Source: Siphonodentalium dalli (taxonomy: Eukaryota > Mollusca > Scaphopoda > Gadilida > Siphonodentaliidae). From it: 64,000 nt of DNA. Shown one piece after another: positions 33,362 to 45,148 of the stretch. Location of the stretch: NCBI GenBank assembly GCA_032622095.1, contig CP136064.1:246483827-246547826 (forward strand), read 5' to 3'. The position numbers and the translations under genes are program-made. Every line of letters begins with the position of its first letter. The stretch's first letter is position 1. The notes beneath the pieces were generated by a model. The model was given only the letters and a program-made list of their open reading frames with translations. It was not told the DNA's origin and ran no database searches.

Positions 33362-33750
33362 CAGGCCTGAATATATGGTGCTGGTCATTTGCAGAATGAG
33401 GTCCACAGAAGGTGAATTTAGTGACGATACCCTTCACAGCAGCCTATCATCACTAAATTCACCTTCTGGTGACCTCATAATGCTCAGGTCTCATTTTCTC
33501 TGGAAAGTATCTTTATTATCAAATTAACAAGTTTTAATTTCTTTGGAAAGTTACTTTTCTTTTTTAGTTTAATTTCTCTATATCCCCAAATTGGCAGACG
33601 ACACAATGCATAATCGATGTGCCCAATGGGTGCACATCACCATCTTCACCATCTGGGAACTTGAATCTGTGTCCAGGTCTCCCATAGCAGATGAGGCCAT
33701 GCAGAATGAGGTCCCTAGAGGATGAATTTTGTGATGATAGCCTGCTGTAA
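33362..33750. mobile_element. Family D MITE, long form, right end lost
   Basis: Left palindrome, the spacer (CTCTATATCCCCAAATTGGC) and the start of the right palindrome are present. Confidence 0.65.
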
Positions 33751-34447
33751 TAAACCATTTCCAAATATGGAGTGCATTCCTGGCATAGTATATGTTTGTG
33801 AGAATCATAGTATTTAGAAAATAGCTATAAATACAACAAGATGCGAAAGAATAATCAGTCATGAATATTGTGATGAGTAAAATGAGTTATGGGTATATCG
33901 CCTGTATTCAGTTTTCCAACAATAGTTGAGTTCGACAATGCATGGGAAACTTGTCAACACATCATTGACCTCTGATCTGTGAAGTGATCTTTTATGCCAT
34001 AAACCAATGAAATCACGTGCATGCTTCGCCACTCTCCAATGAAATGGAGGGAATCCCATCAATTCAGTAATTGATTATGAATGAGATACTCAGAGGTAAA
34101 TATTGTAAAATTTTCGTCGTCTTTTTAAAGAGTCTGGCCTGAGAGGCATGCATTACCTAAGAATACCATTGTTCTCTTCTGTTTTGTGCTGTTTTCTCAC
34201 TAGGTTTTGGAGTTATAGTTGATGGGGTGACAATTATGTATTTACATTGTGAGCTATATGTTCTGTTTATTAAACAAATTTGATAAAAATGAATCTTGAT
34301 CTTTTTGCAAGCTACTGGACCCCGATGCAATTAAAGCACTCCCTAAGTTTTTCTTGATGGATGTACAACATAAATGAATATACCTGTAATATCACAACAC
34401 AGATTATAACGAAAATAAAAAAGGCAAACTTTTTCATATCATATATA
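33751..34447. other. No recognised feature
   Basis: About 700 bp of AT-rich sequence; no repeat match and no exon support. Confidence 0.4.
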
Positions 34448-35151
34448 TTATTATCCATCCCTTAACTAACATTATTTCTGATTGGGCAAAAGCCATCACA
34501 TGATAATTCAGGAAAAAGCCAAATTGGACTCCAGAAAGTCATATTGGACTCAAATTGAGTCCACGTCATTTTGATAAACATACAAATGGATAATAAAAAT
34601 ATCATTATACAATGTTGCGTACAGTATGTGTTTTCCAATATGACTTTTCACCACAACCTGGATGAGTACAAGAAAAACACATACTGTACACAACATTGTA
34701 TTATAAAGTTATTATACAATGTTGTGTACACTATGTGTTTTTCTTGTACAAGTCCAGGTTGTGGTGAAAAGTCATATTGGATGAGACACGCCAGTGTCGA
34801 GTCCAATATGACTTTTCACCACAACCTGGACGAGTACAAGAAAAACTCATAATGTACACAACATTGTATAATGACATTTTTATTATCCATCTGTATGTTT
34901 ATCCAAAAAAACTCAATGCGGAAGTGAAACGTCTGCTAAAATCCATCAGTGTTGCGCGTGCATCACAATTTCTCACGTTTCATTTCGCAATAGAGTTAAT
35001 TCGTGACGTCACGGAGTCCCAATAAAAAAGTTATATTGTACAGTCGGGAGTCCAATACGACTTTCGGGAGTCCAATATGACTTTTTCCAGGACTATCACG
35101 TGGTGGCTTTTGCCCAATCGTAAACGATGTTAGTTAAGGGATGGATAATAA
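34448..35151. mobile_element. Multi-palindrome inverted-repeat element, 704 bp
   Basis: Ends TTATTATCCATCCCTTAACT mirror GTTAGTTAAGGGATGGATAA, continuing with GGGCAAAAGCCA / TGGCTTTTGCCC. Inside, a ~75-bp unit with CCACAACCTGGATGAGTACA and ACAATGTTG alternates three times in opposite orientations. Subterminal GTCCAATATGACTTT motifs recur at least six times. The open frames here are by-products. Confidence 0.75.
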
Positions 35152-35770
35152 ATCAATATATATAAAAGAGTCGGTTCAGATTTTTCTCCCAGACCCCTGG
35201 ACCGGTTTCAACCAAATTGTTGTGACTCTGGGGTACCCTGGTGGAGGTTAAAAAAAAAACACAAATTAAAATAAGCTCACATATGGGCCTATTTTAGAAT
35301 CAAATAAATGTGATTATTTAGATTTATTTGCATTATTTATATATATGTTTTCACTGTGGCCCGTGCCATCCAACAGAATAATGGGTATAAGTCCACTATG
35401 GGCTTAGCTTATTTCAGAATCAAATATGTCAAATATGAACCTATGTGAATATTTAGGTCCAAATGTGCACAAAGCTCACAAGGGTCGCAGGCCCTTAACG
35501 CACAAAGGGGACACGGCTTCAACTAGTAACTTTATATCATTGTAATTTAAGTTGACTAATTGTCCCTAGAAGTGCAGTAGTGGCTGATGATGGGTGAACA
35601 AATTTGAATAGAACATGTCAAATCGAGGAGTATGATAATCAACCATTTGTTGTCTATACATACCTCCTTCACCTTCACTGCTCAGAGTAACTGAATGGAA
35701 TGGGGGACACGTTCATGACTTTTGGTTACTTTTGCTTCAATTTTTTTTCATAAATTCCAACTTGAGTCAG
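35152..35770. other. Dispersed repeat piece, otherwise unassigned
   Basis: 35412-35515 (TCAGAATCAAATATGTCAAA to CGCACAAAGGGGACAC) recurs almost unchanged at 36793-36891, on the other side of the LINE fragment. Confidence 0.5.
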
Positions 35771-35774
35771 CAAT

Positions 35775-36475
35775 ACAGCAGTGGGTAAGACGGTTTCCGA
35801 TGATAAAATTATAAGTGAACTTGGGTGGCAATGCTTATCAAAAGGAAGAAAATATAGACCACGTACTTGGCTACAAGTAATCAACAACAAAGCACCAACA
35901 TTTGCTAATGATCTTCTGCCCCAAACAGCACAGGATGAAATTGTATATTCTGTTAGATACCCACTGCGATATAGACTTCTATAAAATGAAACATATGGAA
36001 AATACTTTCACCCCTACCTTGGCAACTGAATGGAATGGAATATATAAGTCATTTCCCCCAAAGCTAAGAAAGAGGAAATCATAACGACCATGAATGTGTC
36101 TTACATGGAACAACAAAATATACCAAACCTGCTTTATATTATAATAATGGCCGGAGAATTCTCAATATTTTACATTGCTGTTTGCGCAATAACTGCAGCG
36201 ACTTAAACTTTGACAAGTACGTTAACTATATATCAACCACTACTCAATGCACATGTAGATATCCACTAGAAGATGCGTCCCATTACTTTTTACACTGTCC
36301 AAAATATAATAACATTAGATCTACAATGGTCGACCGCCTTAGAAGTGTAAACATTACCGTAATTTCAAACCAGAACATTCTCTTTGGAGATAATACTCTA
36401 GACGATGGTAGTAATGCTAAATTCTACGAAATAGTTCAATCATACATTTCACAATTTGAACGGTTTACATGACCC
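35775..36475 (+). mobile_element. LINE 3' fragment: C-terminal part of a non-LTR polyprotein
   Basis: Plus-strand frames read NNKAPTFANDLLPQTAQ, then NTFTPTLATEWNGI and, from about 36130, LNILHCCLRNNCSDL. The frames then show the terminal CxC..E...HY...C finger (CTCRYPLEDASHYFLHCPKY) and FERFT at the stop (36472). This arrangement is typical of the C-terminus of invertebrate LINE reverse transcriptases. At least one frame change separates the parts and the catalytic core is absent, so the copy is dead and 5' truncated. Confidence 0.8.
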
Positions 36476-36536
36476 CCGAGTTGTTACAAATTATCCAGTG
36501 TCCCGACCAATCACCACAGCTTACCCAATACTAATA

Positions 36537-36702
36537 CACTAATGCCCTAAATAATCGACTCCTTAACCACAGCAGAATTATGGGTAATTATGGACAATGA
36601 GAGCTTCCGATGAATGGCAACAAGCCATATTTCCGACTAAATCCTGAAAAATTACCCATAATTCTGCTGTGGTTAAGGAGTTGATTATTTAGGGCATTAC
36701 TG
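36537..36702. mobile_element. Family E MITE, internally shortened
   Basis: CACTAATGCCCTAAATAATC left end after TA, right end GATTATTTAGGGCATTACTG; the left arm lacks about 45 bp. It lies about 60 bp after the LINE stop. Confidence 0.78.
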
Positions 36703-37080
36703 GATATTTACATGTACACCCGCAGTTCAATTTTAGAAAATTGGGTAAATAAAGATCTTAAAGGGGGACTGTACACTAAATCCAGCCATTTCAGAATCAA
36801 ATATGTAAAATATGAACCTATGTGAATATTTAGGTCCAAATGTGCACAAAACTCACAAGGGTCGCAGGCCCTTAACGCACAAAGGGGACACACATGACTA
36901 CTATACTCAACAGAAAATGTCCAAAAACATAATTACTACGAGTCAAGAATGAGAGTTAAATAAACTCACGTACATAAACAAGACAGTCAAAGACTGTGGG
37001 GTCGCTCACCAGACTGCAAAGACTGATAAGACTGGGACTCTGGAGACCACAACAGTCAGAACTTTTCATAATCATTTTAA

Positions 37081-37400
37081 AAGAAGTAGATCTAAACAGG
37101 ATAGGTGGCTACAGAGGCTTCATGTATGTAGATCGGTGAATATTTACCTCGAAATTACCAACTGTTCACTACTGATCTGAGCTAAATAGACTTGGTGGTT
37201 CTTTCAAAGAACACTTTTCAAGTTTGCCAATTATGTTCACTAGAAGTAGATCTAAACAAGATAGGTGGCTAGAGAGGCTTCATGTATATAGATCAGTGAA
37301 TATCTACCTCGAAATTACCAACTGTTCACTACTGATCTGAGCTAAATAGACTTGGTGGTTCTTTCAAAGAACACTTTTCAAGTTTGCCAATTATGTTCTA
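37081..37400. repeat. ~161-bp tandem duplication
   Basis: Two adjacent units start AGAAGTAGATCTAAACA(G/A)G and end TTTGCCAATTATGTTC. They differ at only a few positions. Confidence 0.85.
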
Positions 37401-37689
37401 GTGAAGTGGTGGATGTGTTAAATGTCCTTATGAAAGATTTGAACAATACATATGATAGATTGTTGTTGTAATTGGGAATTAATTACCTCTAACATATCTC
37501 CAGGGAATGTTTAAAAAAATGTCAGATTTCACTTGGCATGTGTAGGCATACCCCGCATACAGTTAGAGCCAAAGTAAATGCTTCTTGTTAATGATTCTCT
37601 GTCAAGAATTTTAGTAAATATTATTTTTGAAACCAGGGTGGCAGAAGCAGTGAACTTGAGTAAAGGGCCAATGAAATTTTTTTAAATAT

Positions 37690-38175
37690 TTTTTGGAGTT
37701 ATGTCCCTGGCCCCGCCCACATTTGACCCAGTGACCTTATTTGAACAAATCTGAACCCCAGTCACCCAAGGATCCTTCATACTAAATATAAACCCATTTG
37801 GCCTGATGGTATTTGAGAAGAGGTTTAAAAGAATTACTATGGAGGGATAGAGTTATGGCCCTGGCTTCGCAACTTTGACCCAGTGACCTCATTTGAACAA
37901 ATCTGAACCCCAGTCACCCAAGGATCCTTCATACCAAATATGAACCCATTTGGCCTGATGGTATTTGAGAAGATGTTTAAAAGAATTACTATGGAGGGAA
38001 AGAGTTATGGCCCTGGCTTCGCAACTATTTGACCCAGTGACCTCATTTGAACAAATCTGAATATGAGTCACCTAGGGAACATCCACAACAAATATGAACC
38101 CATTCGGTCTTATGGTTCCAGAGGAGAAGAAGTTTAAAGAATTGTTGACGGATGGACAGATGAATGGATGGACAT
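37690..38175 (+). mobile_element. Tandem-module element, family H, copy lacking hairpin end
   Basis: Three ~155-bp modules, each GTTATG(T/G)CCCTGG..TTTGACCCAGTGACC..CCAAGGATCCTTCATAC, followed by GACGGATGGACAGATGAATG. The terminal hairpin is missing. Confidence 0.72.
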
Positions 38176-38340
38176 ACGAAAAAAATATCTGAATTTCTTT
38201 TTGCATTTTAAATTTGAATTTTTTTAATTTTTTTTTTTTAATTGAGCAAAGATTTCAATTTAACAACATTTTTTTTTAAAGAGTTATGTCCCTGGTATGA
38301 TTTCATCTGGATAAGTGGTCGTTAAGAAAATAATATGAAA

Positions 38341-38778
38341 CTTCCAAGTCTGAATTTAGTGTGTTTGACATTTGCAGAATAAGGTCCCCCAAAAGGTGAA
38401 TTTAATGACACTATTTGGAAAGGCAGGCCAGCATCACCGAATTCATCCTCAGTCTGATTAGGCCTCAACGGCCAATAGAAACCTAGGATTGAAGTTCTAC
38501 AGTTGAAGTTGGTGATGCACAGCCATTGAACACCTCAATTATGCATTTTATCTTCTGCAAATTAGGGTGACATTGAAACTGAACAGGTGGGAAAAAGTCA
38601 AAAATTACTAAAACAAAATTTGATACTTAGGATACTTCCCAGAAGATGAGGCCTAAGCAGAATTAGGTCCCTGGGGGGTGTATTTGATGATGCTAGCCTG
38701 CTGTACGGGATAGCAACACTAAATTCACCCTCTGGGGACCTCATTCTGCAAATGTCAGACACACTGTGTCCAGGCTTG
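38341..38778. mobile_element. Family D MITE, long form
   Basis: Two diverged palindromes and the spacer; right end CTGTGTCCAGGCTTG. Confidence 0.68.
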
Positions 38779-38799
38779 AGGAAATGAACAATAGACTTT

Positions 38800-39340
38800 T
38801 CCTATTTATTCTTGCAGAATAGGTGTTTAACTAATGCCATGAAACTGTTTCAACAGGTGGATTAACTTAATATTGCACAAAAACTGGAATACAGTCATGA
38901 ATCACAGCTTGACAGATGGTGTAAACATGCCTGCAAGCAAGCAGTCTCTCTCAGTAGTATCAAGTGTCCATAGTGATAAATTGGCTCCTTCAATTATACA
39001 GCCTTCAGTGATGTGATGTTCTCTCTAAAATTCATAGGGCATGGCAAAGAGGTGTGAATTATAAAGGGCCATAACTATGTTAAAATATATGGGATCAAAC
39101 CCATATTTGAACTTGATCTGTATATAGGTGTCAAAAATTAATATACCAAATTTGGTGTCGATCAGATGAAAAATGTTTGATTCATCCTGTCTTGGGTGAA
39201 TTCTATATAAAAACAAGAGAGGAAAGGGTTAAATAAATGATACCAAAATCCATACAGATGAAGATTGTGCTAAGAAAAATCTAGGTAAGAAATATGAGGC
39301 TGTGATGTGTCTAAAAAAAAAATTAAAGGTCAAAATGCAA
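38800..39340 (+). mobile_element. Internal fragment of family G
   Basis: TTAACTTAATATTGCACA, CCATACAGATGAAGATTGTG and GAAAAATCTAGGTAAGAAAT match the interiors of the copies at 40929 and 45459. Neither end is present. Confidence 0.65.
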
Positions 39341-39359
39341 AAATGTTATTTTTTGTTTT

Positions 39360-39886
39360 TAGAGTTATGTCCCTGGCTCTGCCCCTATTTGACCCAGTGA
39401 CCCCATTTGAACAAATCTGAACCCCAGTCACTCAAGGTCCCTCCGTACAAAATATAAGCTAAATCGGCCCAATATTTCTTGAGAAGAAGTCAATCTAAGA
39501 ATTACTATGAGTTATGGCCCTGGTTTCTCAACTAATTGACCGGGTGACCTCATTTGAACAAATCTAAACACCAGTCACCCAAGGACCCTCCATACCAAAT
39601 ATTAGCTAAATCGGCCCAATGGTTCTGGACAAGAAGTCGTTGTAAGAATTACTATGGAGGAATAGAGTTATGGCCCTGGTTTCGCAACTATTTGACCCAG
39701 TGACCTCATTTGAACAAATCTGAATGAGTCACCTAGGGAACATCCACACCAAATATGAACCAATTCGGTCTTACGGTTCCAGAGGAGAAGATGTTCAAAG
39801 AATTGTTGACGGATGGAAGGATGGACGACGGACGAGGAGTGATGACTATAGCTCCACCGGAGACTTCGTCTCAGGTGAGCTAAAAA
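39360..39886 (+). mobile_element. Tandem-module element, family H, with terminal hairpin
   Basis: Three modules, then GACGGATGGAAGGATGGACG, then a hairpin (TAGCTCCACCGGAGAC / GTCTCAGGTGAGCTA, 39849-39882) and AAAA. This full 3' layout is the same as in families G, J and K. Confidence 0.75.
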
Positions 39887-40119
39887 CCACGTATTACAAC
39901 CTGATAATTATAACGAAAATGAATAAATGACTCGAGCCATAAACTCATTTTCGTTATAATTACCATGTTGTTTACATCATTCATAGAGTACATGAGCATA
40001 TGTTTGCACTCATCCCTTGCTCAAATTCATTCGTTCAGTGATTTGTTGCAAATATTCTGTTGAGAATAATAGGAGATAGCCCCATAAATGGCTGGACTTA
40101 TTGTACAGTCCCCCTTTAA

Positions 40120-40544
40120 TCAATTAAATCAAGTGGTAATGTCACTCTGTGAATTACATCCCCAGTGACAGCATACAAATTTTGACAGCTCTTTAACTTT
40201 CGCCCCATCTATTTTTTCACATTCTCGAACACGAAACACTCTGTTTGAAGTCTTTGAACTGTCATGCCAATGTCAAAATGACTGACAGCACAAGATATGG
40301 AGATGTTTACAAGATCGTCGAAATATAAAATAAAGCGGAATAATTTTGTCACAAATATTCAAATGACGTGTTCATCCACGCAACAGAAACATGGGGCTCA
40401 GTACGGGATAATAAGCTGCCCGGGGGGTGGGGGGTATTCGGACGAGTTGCATGGGAATTTGCTTTGTCGACGAAATCCTGCAGCTACTGTCCTGAAAAGT
40501 GGTAAATTTAGTAGCCCCCCCCCTTCACCAACATATATAATGAA
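40120..40544. other. No recognised feature
   Basis: About 425 bp with no supported gene. CCCGGGGGGTGGGGGG near 40420 is a short G-rich tract. Confidence 0.4.
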
Positions 40545-43500
40545 CAAGGGGTACGCATCTAAGATGCTTTTGTCAAGTTTTTTGGCAGTCGAACCAAACT
40601 TCTGCCAATAAGGTGCACAACTCCGGGAAAAAAGTCGGACGGTGGTATATTATTGCAATAGACCTATATACCAAATATCAATTGAATCCGCTAATATTTC
40701 ATTGAGTTATCGCACTAACGGTGATAAAATTGTTATTAAAACTAAGACCTATAACTCCGGAAAAAAAATTCGGACAAACCAGGTTTTCGAACTCGTCCGA
40801 GATATTGTTGCAAGAGACTCATATACCAAATATTGTTTAAATCGGTTAATATTTCATTGAGTTATCGCGCTAACGGTGATAACATTGCTAAAAATAGACA
40901 AACTAAGACCCATAACTCCGCAAAAAAACGAGAGGCCGATCACGATCGGCAGATGTTTAACCCATACCTTGGCGATAGCGATTAGCTATTTTTATAAATT
41001 TTATAAATCCTTACATCAACCTTTTCATGAGTGCTAAAGTTTCAACAATTCACACTTAATATAGTGATCATGTGAAAAATATTTAGTTATCACATTGTGT
41101 CAACAGGATTGGCGGAGGATGTTAATATTTTTAAGCAAATAAACCAAATGACCCTCACTATGCAGGTTAGGGGTGTGTTCTTGTCAACTATGCCAAGAAC
41201 TACATGTATAAACATAGTCAATGGAAATATTTGAGTTATCAAATCGGATAGAATAGGGTTAATCTTACCCAAACTAATGAACTGATAAACACAAAATAGT
41301 CTATACAAAGCTGCCATTGGATTTAGAAACCCATACAATAAGTCAGTCTCAAGAATACCAGCACCATTAATATTACCCTGGAGCCCAAATGCAACTGAGG
41401 GAATTTCAAAATAAGACATTTCCTCTAATGATGAATATATAACTGGTGATTTATTGAAACCCTTACTGAACCTGGATCAAAGTGAAAGGGATAATATTAT
41501 ATCTGTCAATCGCATAATATGTGTCTATGGAATGGTTTAATTTTAATCCCAAATCCATGCAAATCAAAAGTGGATCACCATCAACCTGGACATAATATAG
41601 GAGAATGATCAAACGAAAAGCTTCAAAACCATATGATGTGTGGAGAGGGTTAATCATTTGCAATGACATCACATCATGGAACTGAGGAATGTGTGGATTA
41701 ATTTTTGTCTAAGATAAGACAACAGTGTATGTAGACAACAATGTCTGTAAAACATCCCTACAAATTAAGTAACAATGGACTATTCCAATTTAATATTTTA
41801 GAATAGGTGTCCTATAGTGTTTACATAAACTTTAGTAATGAACCTGTTTCAGCAAAGGGGTTAACTTAATATTGCACAGAAAACAGCACTCCACCAGATA
41901 GCCATCAATCAATTTGACATTAATATGATAACAAATCCTGCCAGCCAGGAGTACCACTATCAGGCTTTATAGCATGTCCATAGACATAGTGATAATTAAC
42001 TCATTTCAATAACACATGGTCTGCCAGATATGTTCTCTTAAAATTCCCAGCAGTAATTATTTGAATTATAAAGGGTCATAACTCTGTTAAAATATATCGG
42101 ATCAAACCCATATTCGAACTCGATCTGTATTTAGGGGTGATAAATTCATATACCAAATTTGGTGCTGATCAGATGAAAAATGTTTTGAGTCATAGCAGCT
42201 TGGGTGAATTCTAAGTAAACATAAGAGTGAAAAGGGTTAATTAAACAATACCAAAAACCATACAGACTAAGAACGTGCTAAGAAAAACCTAGGTAAGAAA
42301 TATGAGGCAGATCAGAAGAAATATGTTCAACTTATTGCATTGGATAGCATGTGTGTAAAGGGTTAATTATTTTCTAAACCGATCAACCAATCAATACCAA
42401 AAACTATACAGATGAGGGGCATGTCATCATAAACCTACATATCAAATATGAACACAATCGGACAAAATATACTTTGGTTATAGCATCGGATTTTTGTTTT
42501 TTTAATTTTATTTTTTGAAAAAGGGTCATAACTCCTTTAAAATAAATCGGATCAAACCCATATTCGAACTCGATCTGTATTTTGGGCTCTGAAACTCGCA
42601 TACCAAATTTGGTTCCAATCAGATACAAAATGTTTGAGTTATGGCAGAATGCGTTAATTCTAAGTTGAAAAAGGGCCATAACTCTGTAACAAAATCTCGG
42701 ATCAAACCCAAATTCGAACTTGATCTGTATTTTAGGCTGAGAAACCCATATACAAAATTTGGTTTCGATCGGATAGAAAATGTTTGAGTTATCGCATTAC
42801 TCGTAAAGTGTCTACGGACAGACAGACGGACAGACAGAACGACAGACGGACCAACGACGAGTGGTCAATCCGGGCAACGACACTATGTTTACCATACGGG
42901 TAAACATATGGGTAAACATAAAAACCGGACAAACCTGGTTTTCGAACTCGTCCGAGATATTGTTGCAAGAGACTCATATACCAAATATTGTTGAAGTCTT
43001 AATATTTCATCAAGTTATCGCGCTAACGGTGATAAAATTGCTAAAAATAGATAATCTAAGACCCATAACTCCGGGAAAAAAAATTCGGACAAACCTGGTT
43101 TTCGAACTCATCCGAGATATTGTTGCAAGAGACTCATATACCAAATATTGTTGAAGTCTGTTAATATTTCATCAAGTTATCGCGCTAACGGTGATAAAAT
43201 TGCTAAAAATAGAAAACTAAGACCCATAACTCCGGAAAAAAATTCGGACAAACCTAGTTTTCGAACCCGTCCGAGATATTGTTGCAAGAGTCTCATATAC
43301 CAAATATTGTTGAAATTGGTTAATATTTGCGTGAGTTATCGCGTTAACGGTGAACAAGGGGTACGCATCTAAGATGCTATGTCGAGTTTATTGGCAGTCG
43401 AAAAAAACTTCTGCCAATAACTTGGCAATAAGGCCCACACAAGGCCCAAATAGGACAAACCTGGTTTTAGAACTCGTCTGAGATATTATTGCAAGAGACT

Positions 43501-43911
43501 CATATATCAAATATGGTTTGAATCAGTTAATATTTAATCGCGCTAACAGTGAAAGCATGCTAAAGATAGACAAACTAAGGTCCAGAACGCTGGGGGAAAA
43601 ATTTGGACAAACCTGGTTTTCGAACTCGTCCCGAGATATTGTTGCAAGAAACTCATATATCAAATATGGTTTGAATGAGTTTTTGAAAAAACTTGACTAA
43701 AAACCATCTAAGATGGATAACTCTTATCAAAAAGTTTGGACGTGACCTATTTTCTACATGCAGTAAATAGTCATTGGGAGCAACTCGCATACCAAAATGT
43801 TTTTGAATCCGTTCACAAATGTCAAAGTTATAAGGCATTCTTTAGGTCCGCCCGCCCGCCAACCATCCCTCTTCAAACCACAAGTCGAGTTTTTGAAAAA
43901 CTCGACTAAAA
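40545..43911 (+). mobile_element. Tandem-module element, family J, split by a family G insertion
   Basis: Modules of about 165 bp (CCATAACTCCGG.., TTTTCGAACTCGTCCGAGAT, TTGTTGCAAGAGACTCATAT, GAGTTATCGCGCTAACGG) occur at 40640-40920 and again at 42925-43680. GGGTACGCATCTAAGATGCT occurs at both sides. The end has a CCGCCCGCC-type microsatellite (43850), a hairpin (AGTCGAGTTTTT GA AAAACTCGACT, 43883-43907) and AAAA. An earlier diverged hairpin end at 43677-43706 suggests two joined copies. Confidence 0.72.
40929..42924 (+). mobile_element. Tandem-module element, family G, complete, nested in family J
   Basis: Start CGAGAGGCCGATCACGATCG. The 3' part has three ~150-bp modules (CATAACTC..GGATCAAACCCATATTCGA..ACCAAATTTGGT..GAGTTAT), GACGGACAGACAG microsatellite and a TTTACCATACGGGTAAA hairpin, then ACATAAAA. 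Family J modules resume directly afterwards. Confidence 0.78.
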
Positions 43912-44686
43912 ATGTAATCAACGACATACAGTTTTACAGCACAGACAACAACTAACAGACATTTAAAGTAAATAAAGTAAATCGGACCCCATTGAATAAC
44001 TTACATTGGTCGAAAGTCTTGCTTGTGATATAATAAATCCAGCTTGGCGAATGTATGGAATAAATAAATCCGATACGTATGAATAATGCACAAGAGAATA
44101 GAAGTGTAGTGTGCTCTCTAATTAATCCACGAATAACACAAAAGTTAATTGAAATGTCATGATTCGGCACAAATACAATGCGTTGAACTATCTGGGTGTT
44201 ATACCGACCATGGAGTATTGATTGTTTCACTGGACCAGGTTTGTAAGACTGACCACACATTTAATTGGTAAGTGAAACTCATCACTGATTGTAAATTTCT
44301 CGGGCTGATTGGGTGTTATAAATATGTTATAAGCAGGGCGTTCGATTTATAAACGAAATAAACACCACTCTGGGAACTTGTGATCATTATTTCACTTATA
44401 AATCGGACGCCGTGCTTATAACGTATATATAGAAAGTGTGTAATAAACAGAACAATCAATTGGTTTCTATGGTTATGACACTATTCACTTGGAGAGTCGG
44501 ACCTATTGGTAAACCTGGCCTGACTCCCATTGTGAATTATGTCATGAAATCATCGAAACAAATTGATTACACTCTATATCTCAGCAAGATGTCCGTTGCT
44601 TATTGGGGGTAAGATGTGGGAATTAACCGCTTCCAGAGAGAATAAAATAAGTTTTGTTTTTCAACATTTTATTTGAAACATTTCAG
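43912..44686. other. Stretch with one small foldback
   Basis: At about 44325-44424, TTATAAGCAGGGCGTTCGAT faces ATCGGACGCCGTGCTTATAA across a ~50-bp loop. Otherwise nothing recognised. Confidence 0.5.
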
Positions 44687-44714
44687 TATTTGCACAATGC
44701 CATTCCTAAGAAGG
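44687..44714 (+). CDS. Candidate short exon with start codon (MPFLRR..)
   Basis: A CATTTCAG acceptor (ending 44686) is followed by 28 nt containing ATGCCATTCCTAAGAAGG and a textbook donor GTAAGT. ATG is at 44698. It could be a first coding exon preceded by a 5' UTR intron, as in many animal genes. Nothing downstream in this window was matched to it, so it may be a chance pair of splice signals. Confidence 0.25.
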
Positions 44715-45148
44715 GTAAGTCCTTGACATAACCATTTTCGCACGTAATGTACTAACATATCCTGTCATAAAACACACCATTTGGGATAAAATATAACAGC
44801 TAAAAATCTTATATCTGTACAGGTGGAACATGAAATTAGAAATGAGTGTATGTAATGATTGTGAATTCAAATTTCGTCATTGATTTAATTTCAGATTAAA
44901 CACCTTAATAATTTACATGTTTTTAAATGTTTCTTGTTGCATAACCATGAAGAAAAGAATTATTTTTTGAATGTCCTAGTCTGATTTTTAAGCAGAATTT
45001 TAGAGAAGATCCAATGTTTGGCTCCAGATACCATCTAAACAATATATATTCCAGGACAGTTTTAATAAGTGACACTCCCGATGAATAACATTGGTCTATT
45101 CTCAAGAAGTTTGGGAAAAATTACAATAAGCTCCAAAAAAAAAAGAGT
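44715..45148. other. No recognised feature
   Basis: About 430 bp, AT-rich, no repeat match. Confidence 0.4.

Larger units (their letters stand above)
36758..40119. mobile_element. 3.36-kb composite with TTAA-flanked inverted ends
   Basis: TTAAAGGGGGACTGTACA and TCCAGCCATTT at the left are mirrored at 40084-40119, with TTAA at each outer edge. Between them lie unrelated repeats: the 36793-36891 piece, a 162-bp tandem duplication, family H modules, a family D MITE and a family G fragment. Either one large non-coding TTAA element collected insertions, or two small copies bracket the region by chance. Confidence 0.5.
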
